Below, piece after piece: positions 1 through 6,982 of a DNA stretch of 33,822 bases. Source of the DNA: Oscillospiraceae bacterium. GTDB lineage: Bacteria; Bacillota; Clostridia; Oscillospirales; Acutalibacteraceae. The notes under the pieces were generated by a model, which had not been told where the DNA came from, ran no database searches, and saw only the letters and a list, made by a program, of their open reading frames with translations. The stretch covers positions 1-33,822 of the forward strand of contig CADAUV010000010.1 in the NCBI GenBank assembly GCA_902791235.1. The letters run 5' to 3'. Each line of letters opens with the position of its first letter. Within the stretch, counting starts at the first letter, position 1. The position numbers and the translations under genes were made by a program.

Positions 1-92
1 TGCACTGCCAAACTTCAGTGCCGACTTTCAGTCGGCGAGCCAGTAGGCGGCCCTTTTAGGGCCTGTGCAAACCACCAGTTTCACTGGTGGTT
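1..92. repeat. Tandem array of four short hairpins
   Basis: Four inverted repeats follow one another: GCACTG 2-7 with CAGTGC 16-21; a 7-bp stem at 20-36; GGCCC 49-53 with GGGCC 59-63; and a 10-bp stem at 70-92 (arms ACCACCAGT and ACTGGTGGT). The last three close on three-base loops (TTC, TTT, TTC as read on the plus strand). The array starts 17 bases past the stop of the leftward wall-hydrolase gene, so it would sit in that gene's 3' untranslated RNA. No long T-run follows on the minus strand, so it is not a textbook intrinsic terminator, although the 70-92 stem could act as one or protect the transcript. It may be cut by the window edge. Confidence 0.6.
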
Positions 93-108
93 ATGATTTA
101 TCGGATTC

Positions 109-2403
109 TTATTTAACTTTTACGCTCTTTGTTTCGCTCCACGGATAATAGGTTCTAGCCGAGGAGGAGCCCGAATAAGCCCTTAACTTAACATAGTAAA
201 CCTTATTGCTCTGCGCTGTTGAAAGCGTGTAGCTGAGCGTGTCAGCGCTTGTAGCGTACTTACTCAGAAAGTTTGATGAGAAGTCGCTTGTGGTTGACCA
301 CATAATCTCGTAGCCCGAAACACTGACGCTCGGCTTTGTGTAGCCGAGTTTAATTGTCTTGACGCTCGGTGAGGATACGCTCGTCAGCTTTGCCGTAGCC
401 TCCTCAAGCGTGTACTGCTTTGTGAGTGCGCCGCTCTTGTTGAAGATATAAACCGTGTCGTCAAGAGTGATTGAGCCTTCTGCCATCGCGCCGCTTGAGG
501 TGAGGTAATACTTCTTACCTTTAAGCTCAATCCAGCCCGTCTGCATCTTGCCGTCCTCGTCCATATAGTACCACTTTTCGTTTACCTTCTGCCAGCCCGT
601 TGTCATTTTGCCGTCAGTGCCGAAGTAGTACCATATATCATTTATTTTCTGCCAGCGGTTTCTCATCTTACCGTCGGTGCCGAGATAATATCTTCCGCCG
701 TCAATATCTTTCCAGCCCGTCTGCATCTTACCGTTTTCCGCAAAGTAGTAATAAGCGTTATATCTCGCTCCGTCCTTCTTTGTAGCATACCAGCCGACAG
801 CCATTTCGCCGTTTGGTTTGAAGCAGTACCACGCGTTATAACCCGTCTTGGTATCCTTTATTTTCCGCCAGCCGGTTACCATCGCTCCCGAGGTGTCCAT
901 ATAACACCATTTGTTACCGCCGTATTTTATCCATCCGGTAAGCATAATGCCGCTTTCCTCGGAATAATATGTCTTTCCGTTTACAGTGTAAAAGCCTGTC
1001 TGCATTGCGCCCGTGCTCGGGTCAAGGTAATACCAGTTATCCTTGTAGTAGAGCCAGCCTGTTTTAAGAGTACCGTTTGAATTGTAATAGTACCATGTGC
1101 CGTCTGATTTCTGCCATCCGGAATTTGTGGGCATATTTTTAAATACGGGAATTTCAAATTTCTTTGTAAGTGAAAGGATATTTGCGGACTTGTAAGCCTT
1201 GTATGTCGTCTTTGATTCGGAGGCAGCCGCCGCAACATTTGCCATATATTCGTGGTTGTAAAGCACCGATGATTTAGGGCTTACATTGAATTTCTGAAGA
1301 TAGCCCGAGGTCTGAGTGGAGAAGTTCTTTGCGATGTACTTTGCGCCCCAGTAAATAGACCTGTACGGGTTTGACCACGGTCTGCCCCAGCCTGCGGAGC
1401 CTGTGCCTGTATAGGTTGTCCTGATATCGTCAACAAGGATATAACCCTCCTTGCCTGTACCGAAGGAATTTCTGCCGTTTTCGTAGTATATTCTTACCTT
1501 GTACCAGTCGCCGTATTTATTGCTGTAAGACCACATCCATGTGAGATATGTTCCCGAAGCAACGCTCTGCACCTTGTTTGCGGCAGTGGGGACAGCCTTG
1601 GTGTACATCGTTGTAGCCTTGTTCGTCTTGAGGTATCCTGCAGCCCACGCAAGACCTTCGTATGCGCCTGTATTTGCGCCTATATTATAGTAGTTATAAA
1701 TACCCTGAAACGGAGCAGCCGTACCTTTGACCGCTGTTGCGCTTGCCGATGAACCGCCGTTTTCCTGACGGATTTTTGAAGCAAGATAGTATGCGCTCAT
1801 ACCGCTGTCGCTTGCAGCCTTCATAATTGCGTCGGAGTACTTCGTTGTGCTGTCGTACTTCTGTGTATCGCCAAAACCGTCCTTGTAGGTAATAAGCGAG
1901 TTGTACATCCAGGTGCCGTTGAGTATTGCCTCAACGCCTGCCTTGCTCTGCGTGCCGTCATAAGCTGTGGACTCAAACTGGAAAATGCCTTCTTCGTTGA
2001 GGAAGTTTCTCGGGTCCATATAATACTTAACGGCGGTTTCCGATGCCGCAACCCAGTTGCTGCCCTCGCGGATAACATAGTTTCCGTTTTTGTAGCAGTT
2101 TGAGCAGGTGCAGTAATAGCTATTAGGGTAAGCGCTGTATTTTTCTATGAGCTGCTTGCCGTGAGAGGAACGCTCGCCGTTTACCGCAGTCTGCCAGTCA
2201 AGCCCCGTGATGAGTGGCTCAAATACCCAGTTCGGATACTTTTCGTGAAGCTCGCAAAGAGCAGGAATATAGCTTTCGGGGAAGCCCTTATTCCTTAAAG
2301 TCTGTTCATATGAAGCGGCGGATGCGCTCATGGGTGATATGTATAATGCAAATGTATTAACAATAAGCATTGTAACCATCAGAATCGAAATAAACTTTTT
2401 CAT
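109..2403 (-). CDS. Secreted glucosaminidase-like cell-wall hydrolase with choline-binding-type repeats
   Basis: A 764-residue exported protein. Residues 1-30 form a signal peptide (MKK start, hydrophobic core, likely cut after SASAA). Residues about 31-265 resemble the GH73-type N-acetylglucosaminidase region, with the pattern ASKIRQENGGSS around E214 as the likely catalytic acid; about 267-327 look like an SH3-type segment. From about 430 to 665 run some ten aromatic/glycine repeats of the form GW..-WYY-..G-M-TGW, the cell-wall (choline) binding type. Residues about 670-764 resemble a fibronectin III-like domain. A CTCSNC cluster at 98-103 is unusual for an exported enzyme. The ATG has a GGAGGG site 7 bases upstream and a strong promoter. 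The role as a peptidoglycan hydrolase in cell separation or wall turnover is inferred from the domain order; exact bond specificity cannot be read. Confidence 0.85.
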   Translation of the reverse strand: MKKFISILMVTMLIVNTFALYISPMSASAASYEQTLRNKGFPESYIPALCELHEKYPNWVFEPLITGLDWQTAVNGERSSHGKQLIEKYSAYPNSYYCTCSNCYKNGNYVIREGSNWVAASETAVKYYMDPRNFLNEEGIFQFESTAYDGTQSKAGVEAILNGTWMYNSLITYKDGFGDTQKYDSTTKYSDAIMKAASDSGMSAYYLASKIRQENGGSSASATAVKGTAAPFQGIYNYYNIGANTGAYEGLAWAAGYLKTNKATTMYTKAVPTAANKVQSVASGTYLTWMWSYSNKYGDWYKVRIYYENGRNSFGTGKEGYILVDDIRTTYTGTGSAGWGRPWSNPYRSIYWGAKYIAKNFSTQTSGYLQKFNVSPKSSVLYNHEYMANVAAAASESKTTYKAYKSANILSLTKKFEIPVFKNMPTNSGWQKSDGTWYYYNSNGTLKTGWLYYKDNWYYLDPSTGAMQTGFYTVNGKTYYSEESGIMLTGWIKYGGNKWCYMDTSGAMVTGWRKIKDTKTGYNAWYCFKPNGEMAVGWYATKKDGARYNAYYYFAENGKMQTGWKDIDGGRYYLGTDGKMRNRWQKINDIWYYFGTDGKMTTGWQKVNEKWYYMDEDGKMQTGWIELKGKKYYLTSSGAMAEGSITLDDTVYIFNKSGALTKQYTLEEATAKLTSVSSPSVKTIKLGYTKPSVSVSGYEIMWSTTSDFSSNFLSKYATSADTLSYTLSTAQSNKVYYVKLRAYSGSSSARTYYPWSETKSVKVK

Positions 2404-2459
2404 AATACCCTCCGTTTTGCTGCTGAAAAATCAGCAAGCCAGAATATATTATAATTAGT

Positions 2460-2488
2460 ATATTATCACTTTGTAACTGTTTTGTCAA
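2460..2488 (-). promoter_or_regulatory. Sigma-A-type promoter of the wall-hydrolase gene
   Basis: On the minus strand, TTGACA (2483-2488) is followed after 17 bases by TATAAT-like TAATAT (2460-2465). It lies about 57 bases upstream of the ATG at 2403. It faces away from a second strong promoter at 2548-2576, so this is a divergent control region. Confidence 0.75.
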
Positions 2489-2547
2489 TTTTATGAGCCA
2501 TTTTGTAATATTTACTAATTATACCTTTTTCCAAGATTTTACTTATA

Positions 2548-2576
2548 TTGACAAATGTAGCTTTTTTTCATATAAT
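2548..2576 (+). promoter_or_regulatory. Sigma-A-type promoter of the XRE regulator gene
   Basis: TTGACA (2548-2553), 17 bases, then TATAAT (2571-2576): a full consensus match. Transcription should start near 2583, almost on top of the ribosome binding site GGGAG (2584-2588). This rules out a longer reading frame that would start with TTG at 2548, because that codon is part of the -35 box. Confidence 0.8.
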
Positions 2577-2598
2577 AACCCGTGGGAGAATGATAGAT

Positions 2599-2988
2599 AT
2601 GGAATACAATAAATTGGCAAAGGTTAAATTCAGTGAAAACTTAAAGAGCTTCAGGAAGGCGGCTGGCTTTACGCAGCAGCAGTTTGCCGACGCGCTCGGT
2701 ATGCAGAGAAGCACTTATGCTTATTATGAAACGGGTAAATCTGAGCCGAATATCGAAAACACTATTTTAATTGCAAGGCTTTTCAGCGTAACCGTTGATG
2801 AACTTTTTAATTTTGACGCAAGCACTCTTCGTGAGGAAAAGCTTCCTTTTAATAATCCTCCTATTACCGAGAGGGTGAGGGGACTTTCCGACGAGGAGAA
2901 GGCTCTTATTCTTTCGTACCGTCATCTTGATGATGATAAGAGGAAAAAGTTACTCGGGGAAGCAGAGAAGCTGAAGCTCGAAAAATAA
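2599..2988 (+). CDS. XRE-family helix-turn-helix transcriptional regulator
   Basis: A 129-residue DNA-binding regulator. Residues about 11-70 form a Cro/C1-type HTH (FTQQQFADALGMQRSTYAYY, then a conserved E-G-P stretch). The remaining 60 residues are charged, with an acidic then lysine-rich end, and have no recognised domain. The start chosen is ATG 2599, with GGGAG 10 bases upstream; ATG 2590 is also in frame but touches the ribosome binding site, and upstream TTG codons lie in the promoter. The gene is divergent from the wall-hydrolase gene, so control of that gene and of itself is a reasonable guess without direct evidence. It ends just before a bidirectional terminator. Confidence 0.85.
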   Translation: MEYNKLAKVKFSENLKSFRKAAGFTQQQFADALGMQRSTYAYYETGKSEPNIENTILIARLFSVTVDELFNFDASTLREEKLPFNNPPITERVRGLSDEEKALILSYRHLDDDKRKKLLGEAEKLKLEK

Positions 2989-2993
2989 AAACA

Positions 2994-3033
2994 AAGCACT
3001 CAATGCAAAATGAACATTGAGTGCTTTTCTTTT
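2994..3033. terminator. Bidirectional intrinsic terminator
   Basis: A perfect 12-bp stem, AAGCACTCAATG (2994-3005) with CATTGAGTGCTT (3015-3026) around a 9-base loop, with a T-rich run to 3033. A-rich sequence before the stem gives a T-run on the other strand, so it can end both the rightward XRE gene and the leftward tatD operon. Confidence 0.85.
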
Positions 3034-3796
3034 ATAATCTGTATACTCTTTTTGCGTTTTGCGCCGTGATGTCCAGAAGCTCCTGCGCGGTTACGCCAAG
3101 CTCCTTTGCGAGAACTTCTGCAATATACGGGATGTTCGAGGAGTCGTTTCTTGTACCTCTCACGGGAGTCGGCGCAAGGTAGGGACAGTCGGTTTCAAGC
3201 ACAAGCCTTTCAATCGGTATAGACCTCGCTGTTTCAAGGCTTTTGCGTGCGTTTTTAAAGGTCGTAACGCCGTTTAAACCGATGTACATACCAAGCCTTA
3301 TTATCTCCTGCGCCATCTCCTTTGAGCCTGAAAAGCAGTGGAGAATTCCCTGCGGCTTAGTTCGCCTTAGGAGGTCGAGAGTGTCGCCGTGCGCCTCTCT
3401 GTCATGGACGATTATCGGAAGCCCAAGCTTTTTTGAAAGCTCAATCTGCGCTTCAAAAAACTCCTTCTGCACCTCTTTCGGCGACGCCATCCAATGATAA
3501 TCAAGACCGATTTCGCCAATGGCTACGCACTTTTCGTGTGAAGCCATTTTTTCTATTTCGTCAATATCACTGAGCTTTGCACCTTCGAGGTTTTCGGGGT
3601 GGAAGCCTGCCGCAAAATATATATAGTCATATTTCTCGGCAAGCGCCATATTGTCTCTGCTCGATTTCAGGTCGCAGCCGCAGCTTACAACATTTATAAC
3701 GCCTTTTTCTTTAAGCGAGCCTAAAAGCTCCGTCCTGTCGCTGTCAAACCATTTGTCGTCGTAATGCGAATGTGTGTCAAAAATATTACTGTACAT
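3032..3796 (-). CDS. tatD: TatD-family metal-dependent DNase
   Basis: A 254-residue TIM-barrel metallohydrolase of the TatD family, known as 3'-5' deoxyribonucleases in DNA repair or turnover. The metal ligands are visible: H9 and H11 (FDTHSH), E95 (IGEIGLDY), H131 (IIVHDREAH), H153 (LHCFSGS) and D203 (ETDCPYLAP). A longer frame starts with TTG at 3832 inside metG. The ATG at 3796 is preferred because it puts the FDTHSH motif at the usual place and lies one base past the metG stop (TGATATG), implying translational coupling. No clear ribosome binding site of its own is seen. It is the last gene of nagB-metG-tatD; metG-tatD adjacency is common in Firmicutes. Confidence 0.93.
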   Translation of the reverse strand: MYSNIFDTHSHYDDKWFDSDRTELLGSLKEKGVINVVSCGCDLKSSRDNMALAEKYDYIYFAAGFHPENLEGAKLSDIDEIEKMASHEKCVAIGEIGLDYHWMASPKEVQKEFFEAQIELSKKLGLPIIVHDREAHGDTLDLLRRTKPQGILHCFSGSKEMAQEIIRLGMYIGLNGVTTFKNARKSLETARSIPIERLVLETDCPYLAPTPVRGTRNDSSNIPYIAEVLAKELGVTAQELLDITAQNAKRVYRL

Positions 3797-3797
3797 A

Positions 3798-5729
3798 TCA
3801 GCAAATCTTTGCGCCGGGCTCCATATCGACAAAGGTAACTCTTACATCGTCGCCCTTCTCGCCTGAAAGGAGCATACCCTGACTAAGCTCGCCGCAGAGC
3901 TTTATCGGCTTGAGATTTGTTACAATAATCGCCCTTTTGCCGATTAAGTCCTCGGGCTTGTACCATTTAGCGATACCCGAAACAATCTGTCGCGGTTTTC
4001 CCGAACCGTCGTTAAGCTGTAATTTGAGAAGCTTGCTTGATTTCTTTACAGGCTCGCAGTCAAGAATTTCCGCAACCCTTAAATCAGCCTTGAAAAAGTC
4101 GTCAATTGAAATCTCGGGGATTTCCTTTTCTTCCGCCTTTTCTTCCTCAGCCTGTGCTTCCTCCTGCTTTGCGTGGATTTCCTCAAGCATCTTTTCGGTG
4201 TCTATTCTCTGGAAGAGCGCTTCAGCCTTTCCTACGGTTGTGCCTGCCCTGAAGCCGTTAAAGCTTGCAAGCGAATCGTAATCCTTTATGTCGCAGTTCA
4301 TCTGAGCAAAGATTTTCTCAGAGGTCTCGGGCATAAACGGCGAGAGAAGCACCGCAATAAATCTAATGCTTTCAAGCAGATTGTAAAGAACGGTGTTGAG
4401 CCTTGCTTTTTTGCTTTCATCCTTTGCAAGAGCCCAAGGCATTGTTTCGTCGATATATTTGTTTGAACGCTTTGCAAGGTTGAGCACAGCCTCTATGGCG
4501 TCGGCAACCCTGTATGTTTCAAAGCATTTTTCAACCTTCTTTACCGTGTCAAGCGCAAACTGCTCAAGCTCATCGTCAAGCGCCTCTTTGCAGTCAGGTT
4601 CGTTTATAACGCCGTTGAAGTACTTGTTGCACATCGCAATTGTTCTGTTAACAAGATTGCCAAAGGTGTTTGCAAGGTCGGAGTTGAATCTCTCGATAAT
4701 TGTTTCATATGTGATTGAGCCGTCGGAGGCGTAGGGCATCTCGGAAAGAAGATAATATCTTACTGCGTCAACGCCGAGAAGCTTTGTGAGGTCGTCGGCA
4801 TAAATAACATTGCCCCTTGATTTGCTCATCTTGTCCTCGCCGAAGAGTAACCACGGATGGCCGAATACCTGCTTTGGAAGCGGCTCGCCGAGAGCCATAA
4901 GCATAATGGGCCAGTAGATGGTGTGGAACCTTACAATGTCCTTACCGATGATGTGAACATCCGCAGGCCAGTATTTTTTATACATGTCCGAGGAGCCGTC
5001 GGGGTCGTATCCGATAGCCGTGATATAGTTTGAAAGCGCGTCAATCCAAACATAGATAACATGCTTCTCGTCAAAGGTTACGGGGATACCCCACTTAAAC
5101 GAGGTACGGCTTACGCATAAATCCTGAAGTCCCGGCTTTATGAAGTTATTGAGCATTTCCTTTTTTCTTGCTTCGGGATATATGAAGTTTTCATTTGACT
5201 CAATAAATTCCTCAAGCTGCTTCTGATATTTTGAAAGTCTGAGGAAATATGCCTCCTCCTTTGCGGGCTTAACCTCGCGTCCGCAGTCAGGGCACTTGCC
5301 GTCAACAAGCTGGCTTTCTGTCCAGAAGGACTCGCACGGAGTACAGTACATACCCTCGTACTCGCCCTTGTATATATCACCCTGGTCGTAGAGCTTTTTA
5401 AATATCTTCTGAACAACCTTCTCGTGATAGTCGTCGGTTGTCCTGATGAATTTGTCATAGCTTGTGCCGAGAAGGTCGCAGATACCTCTGATTTCACCGG
5501 CAACCTTGTCAACATATTCCTTAGGCGTTACGCCTGCAGCCTTTGCGTACTCCTCGATTTTCTGACCGTGCTCGTCAGTACCCGTGAGCATAAATACATC
5601 GTAGCCCTGAAGTCTCTTGAATCTTGCAATAGCGTCCGTGAGAACAATCTCATAGCTGTTGCCGATATGGGGCTTTCTCGAGGTATATGCAATTGCTGTT
5701 GTTATATAGAATTTACCTTTGTCTGCCAT
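3798..5729 (-). CDS. metG: Methionine--tRNA ligase
   Basis: A 643-residue class I aminoacyl-tRNA synthetase that charges tRNA-Met in the cytoplasm. The HIGH-type signature is HIGN at 21-24 and KMSKS is at 300-304. A zinc knuckle has C129, C132, C146 and C149. The anticodon-binding helical region runs about 350-510, a charged Glu/Lys/Ala linker about 510-540, and the C-terminal tRNA-binding (EMAP/Trbp111-like) domain about 541-643, which supports dimerisation and tRNA binding. Length and domain order are normal for the Gram-positive form. AAGGAG lies 7-8 bases upstream of the ATG, and the gap to nagB is 12 bases, so both are co-transcribed. No T-box or S-box leader is present. Confidence 0.97.
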   Translation of the reverse strand: MADKGKFYITTAIAYTSRKPHIGNSYEIVLTDAIARFKRLQGYDVFMLTGTDEHGQKIEEYAKAAGVTPKEYVDKVAGEIRGICDLLGTSYDKFIRTTDDYHEKVVQKIFKKLYDQGDIYKGEYEGMYCTPCESFWTESQLVDGKCPDCGREVKPAKEEAYFLRLSKYQKQLEEFIESNENFIYPEARKKEMLNNFIKPGLQDLCVSRTSFKWGIPVTFDEKHVIYVWIDALSNYITAIGYDPDGSSDMYKKYWPADVHIIGKDIVRFHTIYWPIMLMALGEPLPKQVFGHPWLLFGEDKMSKSRGNVIYADDLTKLLGVDAVRYYLLSEMPYASDGSITYETIIERFNSDLANTFGNLVNRTIAMCNKYFNGVINEPDCKEALDDELEQFALDTVKKVEKCFETYRVADAIEAVLNLAKRSNKYIDETMPWALAKDESKKARLNTVLYNLLESIRFIAVLLSPFMPETSEKIFAQMNCDIKDYDSLASFNGFRAGTTVGKAEALFQRIDTEKMLEEIHAKQEEAQAEEEKAEEKEIPEISIDDFFKADLRVAEILDCEPVKKSSKLLKLQLNDGSGKPRQIVSGIAKWYKPEDLIGKRAIIVTNLKPIKLCGELSQGMLLSGEKGDDVRVTFVDMEPGAKIC

Positions 5730-5741
5730 TTTATTTCTCCT

Positions 5742-6467
5742 TTATAATAATGACGCTGCACCGCGGTCAAGCATAAGCGTTACATCCGTGTGGAACTGCA
5801 GTACGGAAGCAGGGCACTGTGGTGTAACATTACCGTCGATAAGCTGTCTTATTGCCTTCGCCTTGTTTTCGCCAAGCGCGATAATCAGTATCCTTTTAGC
5901 CTGCATAATTGAGCCGATACCCATAGTTACCGCCTGTGTAGGCACCTCGTCAACCGACTTGAAAAATCTGCTGTTGTCTTTGATTGTGCTTTCCTTGAGG
6001 TTGACAACATGGCACCAGCGCTGGAAGCTGTCGGCAGGCTCGTTAAAGGCTATGTGCCCGTTAGAGCCGATTCCGAGAAGCTGTATATCAATTCCGCCCA
6101 TTGCCTTAATTTTCTTTTCATACGCGTCGCATTCAGCCTCGAGGTCTTCTGCATTTCCGTTTAAGAAATTTATGTTTTCCTCGGGAATATTGATATGGTC
6201 GAAAAGATTGCTGTACATAAAGCTGTGGTAGGAATTTTTATCGTTTACATCAAGGTGGCAGTATTCGTCAAGGTTGAAGGTAGTAACCCTGCTGAAATCA
6301 ACCGAGCCCTGTTCGTAAAGCTTTATCATATGCCTGTACGGCTTAAGCGGCGTTGAGCCTGTTGCAAGACCGAGTATTGAGTCGGGCTTTGCAAGCACCT
6401 GGCCGCACATATAGTAACCTGCGGCAATACCTATCTGCTCCTCGTTGTCGTATACAAGTACATTCAT
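5742..6467 (-). CDS. nagB: Glucosamine-6-phosphate deaminase
   Basis: A 241-residue enzyme that converts glucosamine 6-phosphate to fructose 6-phosphate and ammonia, linking amino-sugar use to glycolysis. The substrate loop is LATGSTP (34-40). FNLDEY gives D67 as the likely base, and SNGHIAFNEP gives catalytic H138 and E143. The Asn before Gly-His (Asp in the E. coli enzyme) is typical of the short Gram-positive form, which also lacks the allosteric C-terminal tail of the longer proteins. The ribosome binding site is a perfect AAAGGAGGT. It is the first gene of nagB-metG-tatD. No nagA is adjacent in this window. Confidence 0.95.
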   Translation of the reverse strand: MNVLVYDNEEQIGIAAGYYMCGQVLAKPDSILGLATGSTPLKPYRHMIKLYEQGSVDFSRVTTFNLDEYCHLDVNDKNSYHSFMYSNLFDHINIPEENINFLNGNAEDLEAECDAYEKKIKAMGGIDIQLLGIGSNGHIAFNEPADSFQRWCHVVNLKESTIKDNSRFFKSVDEVPTQAVTMGIGSIMQAKRILIIALGENKAKAIRQLIDGNVTPQCPASVLQFHTDVTLMLDRGAASLL

Positions 6468-6495
6468 AAGGATACCTCCTTTACTTTTCTAATAT

Positions 6496-6523
6496 ATTAT
6501 AGTCAAATAATTTACTCTGTCAA
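6496..6523 (-). promoter_or_regulatory. Promoter of the nagB-metG-tatD operon
   Basis: On the minus strand TTGACA (6518-6523) is followed after 16 bases by TATAAT (6496-6501), about 29 bases before the nagB ATG. The -35 box is made from the Leu-Thr codons just before the stop of the VanZ-like gene. The leader is therefore very short, with no room for a riboswitch. Confidence 0.75.
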
Positions 6524-6982
6524 TGCTTTATCCGACTTGTATTTCCTGATTATTGCATTAATTATTGCAAAAAGCATAAGAAAACCGACTGCGCCGAGCA
6601 AAGCGCCGACTGTGTCGATAACCCAGTCGATGAACATACAGGCTCTGCCCTCAACGAAAATCTGATGTATCTCGTCGGTGATTGCATAAAGCGAGGTCAG
6701 CAGAGCGGCACATATCGGCATAAGCTTTTGCTTAGTGTTGTATAGCGACCAGTTAAAAAGTACGCAAAGTCCTGTGAATTCAAGGCAGTGCGCGCCCTTT
6801 CTCACGATTATTGTTGCAAGCCGCGCGCTCACTTTGCCGAAATGCTCCGTTATCCATTCTACAAAAACATCACTTTGCGCTGTGGACTCCTCCGCCGTTC
6901 TTGACGAAAGCCAGAAGATGACGCCCATACATATAACCGTGAGCGCCCACGGCAGATATATTTTAATCTTCTCTTTCAGCAT
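6512..6982 (-). CDS. VanZ-like family membrane protein
   Basis: A 156-residue integral membrane protein with four likely helices (about 10-27, 68-80, 88-103, 121-145). The VanZ family pattern is clear: KGAHCLEF, then a Tyr-Ala-x-x-Asp-Glu-x-His-Gln stretch, a Gly-Arg, and IDWVIDTVGALLG. VanZ itself gives low teicoplanin resistance in enterococci; most homologues in Clostridia have unknown envelope roles, and nothing here indicates a resistance cluster. The ATG at 6982 lies inside the end of the upstream lipoprotein gene (20-base overlap). A TTG at 6988 has better spacing from GGAAGGGTG and may be the real start. Translation is coupled to the upstream gene. Confidence 0.85.
   Translation of the reverse strand: MLKEKIKIYLPWALTVICMGVIFWLSSRTAEESTAQSDVFVEWITEHFGKVSARLATIIVRKGAHCLEFTGLCVLFNWSLYNTKQKLMPICAALLTSLYAITDEIHQIFVEGRACMFIDWVIDTVGALLGAVGFLMLFAIINAIIRKYKSDKALTE

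Noticed and set aside
1..92. CRISPR array
   Set aside because: The hairpins differ in sequence and have no repeat-spacer pattern.
2548..2598. Extended start for the XRE gene at a TTG codon
   Set aside because: The TTG is the first half of a consensus -35 box and precedes the likely transcription start.
3797..3832. Extended TatD start at a TTG within metG
   Set aside because: The extra 12 residues do not match the family opening, and ATG 3796 is directly coupled to the metG stop.
6468..6511. T-box or SAM riboswitch for metG through the nagB leader
   Set aside because: Only 44 bases separate the genes and they are filled by a promoter and a ribosome binding site.
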